A stretch of 64,000 bases of DNA from Pseudoxanthomonas suwonensis. GTDB taxonomy: Bacteria; Pseudomonadota; Gammaproteobacteria; Xanthomonadales; Xanthomonadaceae. A program made the translations under genes and the position numbers. Positions 47,140-57,882 of the stretch are shown piece by piece (position 1 is the first letter of the stretch; the number at the start of each line of letters is the position of its first letter). The notes beneath the pieces are model-generated. The model had not been told where the DNA came from and did no database searches. It was given only the letters and a program-made list of their open reading frames with translations. The stretch lies in the NCBI RefSeq assembly GCF_010093235.1, contig NZ_PDWP01000004.1, forward strand, positions 62,001-126,000, in the 5' to 3' direction.

Positions 47140-48411
47140 ATGATCCCCGACACCTCCGCCCAGGACCGCCCCCTCTCCCACGCCGGCCAGCCCCCGGCCT
47201 GGCGCCGCTGGCTGCTGCCGGCCGCCGCCGCCGCGGGTGTCCTGGTCCTTGCCGGCTGGGTGGTCTCCGGCTGGAGCGCCGGTGCGCGCTCCTACGACGC
47301 CTCGCGCCTGCGCATCGCCGAGGTGAAGCGCGGCGACCTGGTCCGCGACCTGTCCGCCGACGGGCGGGTGATCACCGCCAACAGCCCGGTGCTCTACGCC
47401 ATCGCCGGCGGCACAGTGTCGCTGCAGGTGGTGGCCGGCGACGTGGTGGAGAAGGGACAGGTGCTGGCGGTGATCGACAGCCCCGAGCTGCGCAGCAAGC
47501 TGGTCCAGGAGGAATCGACCCTGGCAAGCATGGAGGCCGAGGCCAGCCGCGCGCAGCTGGACGCGCGCATCGCCAGCCTCAACGCGCACAAGGCGCGCGA
47601 CCAGGCCCAGATCGACCACACCGCCGCGCAGCGCGACCTGGAGCGCTACGAGCGCGCCCATGCCGGCGGCGCGGTGTCCAACAACGAGCTGGCCCGCGCC
47701 CAGGACGAGCTGAAGAAGGCCCAGATCGGACTGGAGGCCGCGCGCAACGACGCCCGGCTGCAGGAACAGGGCGCGGCGCTGGATGCGCGCAACAAGCGCC
47801 TGCTGGCCGACCGCCAGAAGGCGGTGGTGGAGGAGCTGCGCCGCCAGGTGGACCTGCTGACCCTGCGCGCGCCGTTCGACGGCCAGGTCGGCCAGGTGCA
47901 GGTCTCGCAGGGCACCAACGTGGCGGTCAACGCGCCGATCCTCAGCGTGGTGGACCTGAGCGAGTTCGAGGTCGAGATCCGCGTGCCGGAGAGCTTCGCC
48001 CGCGACCTGGGCATCGGCGTGCCGGCGCAGGTCACCAGCCAGGGCAAGGCGTGGCCGGCCAAGGTCTCGGCGGTGTCGCCGGAAGTGGTCAACGGCGAGG
48101 TCACCGCGCGCCTGCGCTTCGAGGAGGGCCAGCAGCCGCCGGGCCTGCGCCAGAACCAGCGCCTGTCCAGCCGCATCGTGCTGGATACCCGCAAGAACGT
48201 GCTGATGGTCGAGCGTGGCCCGTTCGTCGAGCAGGGCGGCGGCAACTACGCCTGGGTCGTGGACGGACGCAGCGCCGTGCGCCGCCCGGTGCAGACAGGC
48301 GCCAGCAGCCTCGGCTACGTCGAGATCGTCTCCGGCGTCCAGGAGGGCGAGCGGATCGTGGTCTCCGGCGCCGACCAGTTCGGCGAGGCAGAGAGAGTGG
48401 CCATCAATTGA
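47140..48411 (+). CDS. HlyD/MacA-like periplasmic adaptor protein
   Basis: 423 residues with one N-terminal membrane helix (WLLPAAAAAGVLVLAGWVVSG). Then come the halves of a lipoyl domain (VSLQVVAGDVVEKGQVLAVID and LTLRAPFDGQVGQVQVSQG), split by a long coiled-coil hairpin (about 120-230), a beta-barrel domain, and a membrane-proximal domain. This is the membrane-fusion protein layout of RND or MacA-type exporters. It is the first gene after the sigma-54 promoter. The ATG at 47140 has no good Shine-Dalgarno of its own and overlaps the stop of a 6-codon ORF. No outer-membrane channel gene is nearby. Confidence 0.85.
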   Translation: MIPDTSAQDRPLSHAGQPPAWRRWLLPAAAAAGVLVLAGWVVSGWSAGARSYDASRLRIAEVKRGDLVRDLSADGRVITANSPVLYAIAGGTVSLQVVAGDVVEKGQVLAVIDSPELRSKLVQEESTLASMEAEASRAQLDARIASLNAHKARDQAQIDHTAAQRDLERYERAHAGGAVSNNELARAQDELKKAQIGLEAARNDARLQEQGAALDARNKRLLADRQKAVVEELRRQVDLLTLRAPFDGQVGQVQVSQGTNVAVNAPILSVVDLSEFEVEIRVPESFARDLGIGVPAQVTSQGKAWPAKVSAVSPEVVNGEVTARLRFEEGQQPPGLRQNQRLSSRIVLDTRKNVLMVERGPFVEQGGGNYAWVVDGRSAVRRPVQTGASSLGYVEIVSGVQEGERIVVSGADQFGEAERVAIN

Positions 48412-48417
48412 TGGCCA

Positions 48418-48445
48418 GTGATTGGTGATTCGGGATTCGTGATTC
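48418..48445 (+). repeat. Four inverted heptamers facing the 12-unit array
   Basis: GTGATTG, GTGATTC, GGGATTC, GTGATTC lie right after the adaptor stop codon. They are the reverse complement of the heptamers at 48492-48575, so the mRNA can fold into a long hairpin across the intercistronic gap. Confidence 0.8.
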
Positions 48446-48491
48446 GTAACAGCAGAAGCAACTGCCACCCGCTCACTCCCGGCCACCAGGC

Positions 48492-48575
48492 GAATCACCA
48501 ATCACCAATCACCAATCACCAATCACCAATCACCAATCACGAATCACCAATCACCAATCACGAATCACGAATCAC
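48492..48575 (+). repeat. 12-unit heptanucleotide tandem array (SAATCAC)
   Basis: Exactly twelve 7-bp units of GAATCAC or CAATCAC (order G C C C C C C G C C G G) fill 84 bp and end immediately before the AAGGAG Shine-Dalgarno of the ABC ATPase gene. Such arrays can change copy number by slippage. The inverted half array at 48418-48445 can pair with it. Confidence 0.92.
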
Positions 48576-48587
48576 AAGGAGCTTCCG

Positions 48588-49298
<711 letters not shown>

Positions 49299-49308
49299 GG
49301 AAGCCGCC

Positions 49309-50610
49309 ATGTTCGCCTACTACTTCAACCTCGCCCTGCGCAGCTTCCGCCGCGACAAGGCCCTGACGATGCTGATGGTGCTGGCCATCGCCCTGGGCAT
49401 CGGCGCGTGCATGACCACGCTGACCGTGTTCCACGTGCTGTCCGGCGACCCGATCCCCTCCAAGAGCAGCCGCCTGTTCTACGTGCAGCTGGACGCGGCG
49501 GCAATGCAGGGCTACGAGCCCGGCGACGAACCCCAGGAGCAGGTCACCCGCCTGGACGCCGAAACCCTGCTGCGCGAAAAGCGCGGCGACCGCCAGGCGA
49601 TGATGACCGGCGGCAGCGTCGTGGTGACGCCGGACCGCGAGGGCGTGGTCCCGTTCAATGCAGGGGCCCGCTTCACCTCCGCCGACTTCTTCCCGATGTT
49701 CGACGTACCCATGCTTTACGGTCGCGGCTGGAGCGCGAACGAGGACGAGGCGCGCGCCCGGGTCGCGGTGATCTCCAGCGCGCTGAACGAGCGCGTGTTC
49801 GGCGGCGGCGACAGCGTGGGCAAGCAGCTCCGGCTGGACCAGGGCGACTTCACCGTGGTCGGCGTGGTCGGCGACTGGCGCCCGGTGCCGCGCTTCTACG
49901 ACATGAACAGCGACCGCTACGGCAAGCTGGAAGACGTGTTCGTCCCGTTCCAGACCGCGGTCGCGATGAAGATGGACCGCTCCGGAAGCATGGACTGCTG
50001 GGGCTCGAGCAACGGCGACGAGATGGGACTGGGCGCGCCTTGCGTCTGGATCCAGTACTGGGTGGAGCTGGCCGATCCGTCCAGGGTCTCCGAGTACCGC
50101 AACTACCTGGCCAACTACTCCGACCAGCAGCGCGCGGCCGGGCGTTTCGAGCGCCCGACCAACGTGCGCCTGCGCAGCGTCATGGAGTGGCTGGAGTTCA
50201 AGCGCGTGGTGCCCAACGACGTGGTGATGCAGCTGTGGCTGGGCCTGGGCTTCCTGCTGGTGTGCCTGGTGAACACGGTCGGGCTGCTGCTGGCCAAGTT
50301 CCTGCGCCGTGGCAGCGAGATCGGCGTGCGTCGCGCCCTGGGCGCCTCGCGCCAAGCGATCTTCAGCCAGTGCCTGGTCGAGGCCGGCACCGTGGGCCTG
50401 GTCGGCGGCATCCTCGGCCTGGGCCTTTCCCTGCTCGGCCTGTGGGCGGTGCGCCAGCAGCCGGCCAGCTACGCCGAGCTCGCCCACCTGGACCTGCGAA
50501 TGCTGGTCTTCACCTTCGTCCTGGCCATCGCCGCCAGCGTGCTGGCCGGTCTGCTGCCGGCCTGGCGCGCGATGCAGGTGACCCCCGCCATCCAGCTCAA
50601 GAGCCAGTGA
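49309..50610 (+). CDS. FtsX-type ABC permease, first of two
   Basis: 433 residues in the MacB-type layout: one membrane helix at the N terminus (ALTMLMVLAIALGIGACMTTL), a large periplasmic MacB-like core domain (about 45-280, DFTVVGVVGDWRP), then three helices in the FtsX domain (LWLGLGFLLVCLVNTVGLLL and GSEIGVRRALGASRQAIF). The RRALGAS loop contacts the ATPase. It lacks its own ATPase domain, unlike MacB. It pairs with the next permease. Substrate unknown: efflux or mechanotransmission are the two known roles of the family. Confidence 0.9.
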   Translation: MFAYYFNLALRSFRRDKALTMLMVLAIALGIGACMTTLTVFHVLSGDPIPSKSSRLFYVQLDAAAMQGYEPGDEPQEQVTRLDAETLLREKRGDRQAMMTGGSVVVTPDREGVVPFNAGARFTSADFFPMFDVPMLYGRGWSANEDEARARVAVISSALNERVFGGGDSVGKQLRLDQGDFTVVGVVGDWRPVPRFYDMNSDRYGKLEDVFVPFQTAVAMKMDRSGSMDCWGSSNGDEMGLGAPCVWIQYWVELADPSRVSEYRNYLANYSDQQRAAGRFERPTNVRLRSVMEWLEFKRVVPNDVVMQLWLGLGFLLVCLVNTVGLLLAKFLRRGSEIGVRRALGASRQAIFSQCLVEAGTVGLVGGILGLGLSLLGLWAVRQQPASYAELAHLDLRMLVFTFVLAIAASVLAGLLPAWRAMQVTPAIQLKSQ

Positions 50611-50646
50611 CGGCCCGGTCCGCCACCCGCACAACGGAGACCACCC

Positions 50647-51879
50647 ATGGACATCCGCCCCATCCTTTCCACCCTGCTGCGGCACAAGACCGCGGCTTCC
50701 CTGATCGTGGTCGAGATCGCCCTGACCTGCGCGATCATCTGCAATGCGCTGTTCCTGATCAGCGACCGCCTGGCCGAGGTCCGCCAGCCCAGCGGCATCG
50801 CCGAGGAAGAGCTGGTCCGGGTCCAGGTCGAGGGCATCGGCAGCGACCCCGACGAGGTGGCGCGTACCCGCAGCGACCTGGCCACGCTCCGCGCCCTGCC
50901 CGGCGTGAAGAACGCGACGGTGATGAACCAGATGCCGTTCACCCGCTCGTCCTGGAACACCGGCGTGCGCCTGAGCCTGGAACAGCAGCGCAGCACCCTG
51001 CTGGCCTCGATCTACCTGGGCGACGACCAGATGCTGGAAACGCTCGGCGTGCAGCTGGTCGCCGGGCGCACCTTCAACCCGGAGGAGTACATCGAGTACA
51101 ACGACGCGCAGTCGGCGGACTACGAGGGCGGCATGCCGGCGGTCATCATCACCCGTTCCATGGCCCAGCGCCTGTTCCCGGGCGAGGACCCGATCGGCAG
51201 GACGATCTACGCGTGGGGCGACCTGCCGATCCCGGTGGTCGGGGTGATCGACCGCCTGATCCGCCCCGCCGGCGTCGGCGGACCCGAAGCCGCCCACTAT
51301 TCGATGATCTTCCCTGTGCGCCCGCACTATGCGGTCAGCGGCGAATACCTGATCCGCACCACCCCCGAGCGGCGCCAGGAAGTGCTGGAGGCGGCGGTAC
51401 GGACCCTTCGCGCCGGCGGTAACGACCGCATCGTGGAGGACGAGGACACCGGCACGATCGAGGACATGCGCCGCGAGTATTTCCAGGCCCCGCGCTCGAT
51501 GGCCTGGCTGCTGGCCATCGTCTGCGTGGCCCTGCTGCTGATCACCGCGCTGGGCATCATCGGCCTGGCCAGCTTCTGGGTGCAGCAGCGGACCAAGCAG
51601 ATCGGCATCCGCCGGGCCCTTGGCGCCACCAGCGGGCAGATCCTGCGCTACTTCCAGACCGAGAACTTCCTGCTGGCCACCATCGGCATCGGACTGGGCA
51701 TGCTGCTGGCGTTCGCCATCAACCAGGTGCTGATGGGCAGGTACGAACTGGCGCGCCTGCCGCTGTACTACCTGCCCACCGGCGCGGTGCTGCTGTGGCT
51801 GCTGGGCCAGCTGGCGGTCTATGCACCGGCGCGGCGCGCCGCCTCGATCCCGCCTGCCACCGCCACCCGCAGCGTATGA
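50647..51879 (+). CDS. FtsX-type ABC permease, second of two
   Basis: 410 residues with the same four-helix MacB-type plan: an N-terminal helix (TAASLIVVEIALTCAIICNALFL region), a periplasmic domain, and the FtsX domain with WVQQRTKQIGIRRALGATSGQIL. Upstream and downstream permeases form a heterodimer in such operons. Its stop codon overlaps the start of a small gene (ATGA, 51876-51879), which is therefore co-translated. The two permeases are clearly homologous over the FtsX part. Confidence 0.9.
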   Translation: MDIRPILSTLLRHKTAASLIVVEIALTCAIICNALFLISDRLAEVRQPSGIAEEELVRVQVEGIGSDPDEVARTRSDLATLRALPGVKNATVMNQMPFTRSSWNTGVRLSLEQQRSTLLASIYLGDDQMLETLGVQLVAGRTFNPEEYIEYNDAQSADYEGGMPAVIITRSMAQRLFPGEDPIGRTIYAWGDLPIPVVGVIDRLIRPAGVGGPEAAHYSMIFPVRPHYAVSGEYLIRTTPERRQEVLEAAVRTLRAGGNDRIVEDEDTGTIEDMRREYFQAPRSMAWLLAIVCVALLLITALGIIGLASFWVQQRTKQIGIRRALGATSGQILRYFQTENFLLATIGIGLGMLLAFAINQVLMGRYELARLPLYYLPTGAVLLWLLGQLAVYAPARRAASIPPATATRSV

Positions 51880-52118
51880 ATCGCAACCTGCGCCAACGGA
51901 AGGCGCCCGGCGCCGGCACCACGCCCTGGTACGCGCTGGCGGTGGGGGCGCTGACCGCCGCCTGGCTCGCCGCGATCCCGCGGCCAGCCAGGGTCGCCGC
52001 CACCGCTCCGGCGGCGCTCCCCTCGACCGCGGCCGCGCCGGGGACAGCGGCGGTTCCGGGGGCTCCCCGCCCGTACGACATCCCGTCCGGCCGCGAACGC
52101 CGGGCCGGGAACAGGTAG
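51876..52118 (+). CDS. Small membrane-anchored protein of unknown function
   Basis: 80 residues starting at an ATG that overlaps the permease stop (ATGA). A single hydrophobic segment (WYALAVGALTAAWLAAIP, about 18-35) is preceded by Arg/Lys residues and followed by a Pro/Ala-rich tail of about 40 residues, as in a small type II membrane protein with a periplasmic tail. There is no recognisable Shine-Dalgarno, which fits translational coupling. The next gene begins 37 bp later. I do not recognise a family; it may be a small subunit or regulator of the transporter (inference). Confidence 0.6.
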   Translation: MNRNLRQRKAPGAGTTPWYALAVGALTAAWLAAIPRPARVAATAPAALPSTAAAPGTAAVPGAPRPYDIPSGRERRAGNR

Positions 52119-52154
52119 CCTTTGCCGTCCGCCCAAGGAATCCGCGCCCCATCC

Positions 52155-53489
<1,335 letters not shown>

Positions 53490-53499
53490 GGCCGTGCCC

Positions 53500-54846
53500 A
53501 TGAGGATCCGCCGCAGCCTGTTCCTGCGCCTGTTCGTCCGCCTGCTGCCGGTCCTGGCCTTGGCGGCCGCGCTGCCCTGGACCTTCGCCTACTGGATCAA
53601 CCACGGCTGGGTGATCGCCGCCATTTCCACCACGATCGTGCTCCTGCTGGCCTGGTGGAGCCTGCGACGCGCACTGGCGCCGCTGAACTCGCTGTTCCGC
53701 GCCATCGCCGGCAGCGTCAACACCTACCGCGACGGCGAGTTCAACTTCGGCATCCACTGGCACAGCAACGACGAGATCGGCGAACTGGTACGCGCCCATG
53801 CCGAGCTGGGCGAAGTGCTGCGCCGGCAACGCCAGGACCTGGTCCAGCGCGAGCTGCTGCTGGATACCATGGTCCAGAACACGCCGGTGGCCATGGTCCT
53901 GTGGGCCGACGGCGGCGACGGAGTGCCACGGGTGGTGTATGCCAACCTGGCCGCCCGCAAGCTGCTCAACGACGGACGCAAGCTGGAAGGCCAGCGCATG
54001 GACGCGGTGCTGGAGGGCCTGCCGGCGGAGCTGCGCGAAGCGGTGGCGCGCGGCGGCGACAGCCTGTTCGGGGTCAGCCCGGAAGGTGCGGAGGACGAGG
54101 ACGCGGAGGAAGAGGTCTACCACCTCTCGCGCCGGCGCTTCACCCTCAATGGCCGCCACCACGAACTGCTGCTGCTGCGACTGCTGACCCCCGAACTGCG
54201 CCGCCAGGAGGTGCAGACCTGGAAGAAGGTGATCAGGGTGATCAGCCACGAGCTCAACAACTCGCTGGCGCCGATCGCCTCGCTGGCCCACTCCGGCGCC
54301 GAGCTGGTGCGGCGCGGCCGCCACGAGCGCCTGGCCGAGGTGTTCTCCACCATCGAGGACCGTGCCCGCCACCTGGAGGGCTTCATCCGTGGCTACGCGC
54401 GCTTCGCCAAGCTGCCGCAGCCGCAGCTGCAGGCGGTGGACTGGGGCGATTTCCTGGCGCGGCTGCAGCGCCAGATCAGCTTCGAGCTGGACGGCATGGC
54501 CGCGGACCTGCGTGCCAGGGTCGATCCGGCGCAGATGGAGCAGGCGCTGCTCAACCTGCTGAAGAACGCCCACGAGGCTGGCGAGGAAGCGGGCAATCCC
54601 CAGGTCGAGGTGCGCCTGCGGCGGCTGCCCGGCTGGACCCGGCTGGAGGTGCTGGACCGTGGCCCCGGCATGAACGAGGCGGTGCTGCAGAACGCGCTGC
54701 TGCCGTTCTATTCGACCAAGCGCAATGGCACCGGCCTGGGCCTGGCCCTGTGCCGGGAGATCGTCGAGGCGCACGGTGGCCGGCTGTCGCTGCAGAACCG
54801 CGCCGAAGGCGGCCTGTGCGTGGCGGTGATGCTGCCGGAGCAGTGA
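53500..54846 (+). CDS. Sensor histidine kinase, NtrB/NtrY-like
   Basis: 448 residues from the ATG at 53500 (GAGG 8 nt upstream; a GTG at 53494 is too close to it). Two N-terminal membrane helices with a very short periplasmic loop (about 15-55), a HAMP-like linker, a PAS-like domain (about 120-220) and the kinase core follow. H250 is in VISHELNNSLAPIASLAHSG, the N box is LLNLLKNAHEAG, and the G boxes are DRGPGMNE and GTGLGLAL. The short periplasmic loop suggests that it senses through the membrane or the transporter rather than a ligand-binding domain. It starts 10 bp after the regulator gene. Confidence 0.92.
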   Translation: MRIRRSLFLRLFVRLLPVLALAAALPWTFAYWINHGWVIAAISTTIVLLLAWWSLRRALAPLNSLFRAIAGSVNTYRDGEFNFGIHWHSNDEIGELVRAHAELGEVLRRQRQDLVQRELLLDTMVQNTPVAMVLWADGGDGVPRVVYANLAARKLLNDGRKLEGQRMDAVLEGLPAELREAVARGGDSLFGVSPEGAEDEDAEEEVYHLSRRRFTLNGRHHELLLLRLLTPELRRQEVQTWKKVIRVISHELNNSLAPIASLAHSGAELVRRGRHERLAEVFSTIEDRARHLEGFIRGYARFAKLPQPQLQAVDWGDFLARLQRQISFELDGMAADLRARVDPAQMEQALLNLLKNAHEAGEEAGNPQVEVRLRRLPGWTRLEVLDRGPGMNEAVLQNALLPFYSTKRNGTGLGLALCREIVEAHGGRLSLQNRAEGGLCVAVMLPEQ

Positions 54847-54880
54847 GCCGCGGGCGCTGGTGCGGCCGCCAACGGCGGTG

Positions 54881-55405
54881 TTACCCGGGTCGTCCCAGCC
54901 AGCGCTGCATCACCACCCGCAGGTGCATCGGGAAGCCGAGGCCGCGCTCCTCCACGAGCATGGCGTGCATGCTGGGCGTGTATCGCGCCGGCTCCAGCAC
55001 CTCGAACCCGGCGCTGGCATAGAAGGACGCGTTCCATGGCACGTCGCGCAACGTGACCAGGGTGATCCGCTCGAAACCTTCCCCTGCCGCGCTGGCGCAG
55101 ACATGTTCCAGCAGTGCGCGGCCTATGCCGCGGCGCCCGTGGTCCGGATCCACGTCCATCTGCACCAGGTACGCCTGGCCGTCGACGCACGAGTAGAGCG
55201 CATAACCCACCGCCCGCCCGCCGGACTCCGCAACCCACAGTCGCCCGCGGGCCGCTGCTTCGACATGGTCATCGGCAGCCAGGGTGCTGCGCGCGAACAC
55301 CGGGTAGGCCTCGTGCCCGCGCAGCAGCTCGCAGGCGCGGCGTTCGATGCCGACCAGGATCGCCGCATCCGCGGCGCGGCCGGGACGCAGCGACCACCCG
55401 GTCAC
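54881..55405 (-). CDS. GNAT family N-acetyltransferase
   Basis: 174 residues from a GTG that overlaps the glmU stop codon (GTGA, 55402-55405). The acetyl-CoA site is seen as [24 protein letters not shown], followed by [21 protein letters not shown]. The substrate is unknown. The tight coupling to glmU suggests a function in amino-sugar or cell-wall metabolism, or merely shared expression. No other start codon lies near the conserved N-terminal [12 protein letters not shown]. Confidence 0.82.
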   Translation of the reverse strand: MTGWSLRPGRAADAAILVGIERRACELLRGHEAYPVFARSTLAADDHVEAAARGRLWVAESGGRAVGYALYSCVDGQAYLVQMDVDPDHGRRGIGRALLEHVCASAAGEGFERITLVTLRDVPWNASFYASAGFEVLEPARYTPSMHAMLVEERGLGFPMHLRVVMQRWLGRPG

Positions 55406-56772
55406 TTCTTCTTTTTCTCCGGCCGCTTCCAGCCCTCGATGGAACTCTGGCGTGCGCGCGAGACCGTCAGGGTGTCGGCGGGCGCGTTGCGGGTGATCAC
55501 CGAGCCGGCGCCGATGGTCGCTCCGGCGCCGATCTCCACCGGCGCCACCAGGGCCGAGTTGGAACCGATGAAGGCCCCGTCGCCAATCACCGTGGCCGAC
55601 TTGTTCACCCCGTCGTAGTTGCAGGTGATGGTGCCGGCGCCGATGTTCACCCCGGCGCCGATGGTCGCGTCGCCCAGGTAGGTCAGGTGGTTGGCCTTGC
55701 TGCCCACGCCCAGCACCGATTTCTTGGTCTCGACGAAGTTGCCGATGCGCACGCCGTCGGCCAGCACCGTGCCTGGGCGCAGCCGCGCGAACGGACCGAC
55801 CTGGGCCGCGCCCTCGGTGACCACGCCCTCCAGGTCGCAATGCGCCAGGACTTCGGTACGCGGGCCCAGGCGCACGTCCTTGAGCCGCACGAACGGCCCG
55901 ATGCGCACGCCGTCGCCCAGCTCGACCTCGCCTTCCAGCACCACGTTGACGTCGATCTCCACGTCGCGGCCGACCCGCACCGTGCCGCGCTGCTCGACCC
56001 GGGCCGGATCGAGCAGCCGGGCGCCGGCCAGGCACAGCTCGCGCGCGCGGCGCAGCTGCCATGCGCGCTCCAGCTGCGACAGCTGCCACGGATCGTTGGC
56101 GCCCTCGGCCTCGATCGGATCCTCCACCCGCACGATCTCCGCCGGGTTGTATTCGGCCGCGGCCATGGCGAACACGTCGGTGAGGTAGTACTCGCCCTGG
56201 GCGTTCTCGTTGGACAGGCGCGACAGCCAGCGCTTCAGCGGATCGGACTCGGCGGCGATGATGCCGGTGTTGACGATGCCGATGCGGCGCTGCTCCTCGC
56301 TGGCGTCGCGGTGTTCTACGATCTGCGCCACCCGGCCCTGCGGATCGCGCACGATGCGACCGTAGCCGGTGGGGTCTTCCGGCTCGGCCACCAGCACGCG
56401 CAGCAGGCCCTCGGCCTCGAGCAGGCGGCGCAGGGTGTCCGGCGCGGTCAGCGGCACGTCGCCGTAAAGGACCAGCACGTCGGCCGCCTCCGGGATCCCG
56501 GGCATGGCCTGCTGCACGGCGTGGCCGGTGCCCAGCTGGCGGGCCTGCTCCACCCACACCAGGTCGTCCTGGCCGGCGAAGGCCGCGCGCACCGCATCGC
56601 CGCCATGGCCGTAGACCACGTGGATCGCCGCCGGCCCCAGCTGCCTGGCGGTGTCGATCACGTGGGCCAGCATCGGTCGGCCGCCGATCGGCTGCAGCAC
56701 CTTGGGCAGGGCCGATCTCATGCGCTTGCCCTCGCCGGCGGCGAGGATCACCACGTGCAGGGGCTGGGTCAT
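55402..56772 (-). CDS. glmU: Bifunctional GlcN-1-P acetyltransferase/GlcNAc-1-P uridylyltransferase
   Basis: 456 residues, as in E. coli. The N-terminal pyrophosphorylase domain begins [30 protein letters not shown] and has the YGDVPL loop. The C-terminal left-handed beta-helix shows hexapeptide repeats and the acetyl-CoA site ([38 protein letters not shown]). It makes UDP-GlcNAc. A Lys-rich C-terminal tail (EKKKK) overlaps the start of the GNAT gene. Confidence 0.96.
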   Translation of the reverse strand: MTQPLHVVILAAGEGKRMRSALPKVLQPIGGRPMLAHVIDTARQLGPAAIHVVYGHGGDAVRAAFAGQDDLVWVEQARQLGTGHAVQQAMPGIPEAADVLVLYGDVPLTAPDTLRRLLEAEGLLRVLVAEPEDPTGYGRIVRDPQGRVAQIVEHRDASEEQRRIGIVNTGIIAAESDPLKRWLSRLSNENAQGEYYLTDVFAMAAAEYNPAEIVRVEDPIEAEGANDPWQLSQLERAWQLRRARELCLAGARLLDPARVEQRGTVRVGRDVEIDVNVVLEGEVELGDGVRIGPFVRLKDVRLGPRTEVLAHCDLEGVVTEGAAQVGPFARLRPGTVLADGVRIGNFVETKKSVLGVGSKANHLTYLGDATIGAGVNIGAGTITCNYDGVNKSATVIGDGAFIGSNSALVAPVEIGAGATIGAGSVITRNAPADTLTVSRARQSSIEGWKRPEKKKK

Positions 56773-56897
56773 GGAGCGGCGCTTCTCTGTGCGGAAAGGG
56801 ACATGATTCTATCCCTCCCGGCGGGTGGGCCCGCACGCTTCACCTCCTGCAAAGGCAGGCCGATTAAACTTCCGGCACCCCACGACGTGGATCCACC

Positions 56898-57287
56898 GTG
56901 CCGATGCTCCTCCTCCGCCAGGGCAGCCAGTACCTCGCCTTTGGCCTGCTGCAGCTGCTGGTCGACTGGGCCGTGTTCGTGGCGGCGACCGCGCTCGGCC
57001 TGGACGCGGTGCCGGCCAACCTGCTGGGCCGCACCAGCGGCGCCATGCTCGGGTTCTGGCTCAACGGCCGCTACACCTTCGCCTGCGAGGACGGCGCACG
57101 CCTGGGCTGGCAGCGCTTCCGCCGCTTCGGCGTGCTGTGGATCTCCATGACCATCGCCAGCACGGTGCTGGTGCACGCGGTCGAGCAGCACCTGGGCCTG
57201 CACTCGGCGTGGATGGCCAAGCCCGTGGTCGAGGGCGGGCTGGCCATGGTCACCTTCTTCCTGCTGCGCAGGCTGGTCTACCGCTGA
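56898..57287 (+). CDS. GtrA family membrane protein
   Basis: 129 residues with four membrane helices, the GtrA pattern: LAFGLLQLLVDWAVFVAAT, ANLLGRTSGAMLGFWLNGRYTF (the conserved Asn-Gly-Arg-Tyr-Thr-Phe), a third helix, and LAMVTFFLLRRLVYR at the end. GtrA-like proteins help move lipid-linked glucose or other sugars in glycan modification. The start is GTG at 56898 or ATG at 56904; the upstream GTGGA suits the GTG better. It is divergent from glmU and convergent with trpG (6 bp apart). Confidence 0.85.
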   Translation: MPMLLLRQGSQYLAFGLLQLLVDWAVFVAATALGLDAVPANLLGRTSGAMLGFWLNGRYTFACEDGARLGWQRFRRFGVLWISMTIASTVLVHAVEQHLGLHSAWMAKPVVEGGLAMVTFFLLRRLVYR

Positions 57288-57293
57288 GGCGCC

Positions 57294-57872
57294 TCAGCGC
57301 CGGAGGAAGTTCCGCAGCAGGTCATGGCCGTGCTGGGTCAGGATCGACTCGGGATGGAACTGCACGCCTTCCACCGGATGCTCGCGGTGGCGCAGCCCCA
57401 TGATCTCCTCGAACGAACCGTCCGGGTTCTCGGTCCAGGCGGTGATCTCAAGGCAGTCCGGCAGCGATTCCTTCTCCACCACCAGCGAGTGGTAGCGGGT
57501 GGCCTCGTAGCCGTCCGCCAGGCCGGCGAACACGCCCTTGCCCTGGTGCCGGATCGGCGAGGTCTTGCCGTGCATGATGTTGCCGGCGCGCACTACTTTG
57601 CCGCCGTAGGCCTGGCCGATGCTCTGGTGGCCCAGGCACACGCCCAGGATCGGCGTGGTCGCGCCCAGGCGCTCGATCACCTCCAGCGACACGCCCGCCT
57701 CGTTCGGCGTGCACGGACCGGGCGAGATCACGATGCGCTCCGGCGCCAGCTTCCGGATCTGGTCGACGCTCATGGCGTCGTTGCGCACCACCTTCACCTC
57801 CGCCCCCAGCGCCTGCAGGTACTGCACGAGGTTGAAGGTGAAGCTGTCGTAGTTGTCGATCATCAACAGCAT
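57294..57872 (-). CDS. trpG: Anthranilate synthase component II (glutamine amidotransferase)
   Basis: 192 residues. The class I amidotransferase elements are [30 protein letters not shown], the nucleophile in [11 protein letters not shown] and the His/Glu in [13 protein letters not shown]. It supplies ammonia to TrpE. It starts 10 bp after the trpE stop. The same subunit may also serve PabB (PabA role). trpD and trpC do not follow; the next gene is the convergent gtrA-like one. Confidence 0.93.
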   Translation of the reverse strand: MLLMIDNYDSFTFNLVQYLQALGAEVKVVRNDAMSVDQIRKLAPERIVISPGPCTPNEAGVSLEVIERLGATTPILGVCLGHQSIGQAYGGKVVRAGNIMHGKTSPIRHQGKGVFAGLADGYEATRYHSLVVEKESLPDCLEITAWTENPDGSFEEIMGLRHREHPVEGVQFHPESILTQHGHDLLRNFLRR

Positions 57873-57882
57873 GGTGGATTCC

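Noticed and set aside
48492-48575. A CRISPR array
   Set aside because: The repeats are 7 bp and directly adjacent with no spacers; it is a tandem repeat.
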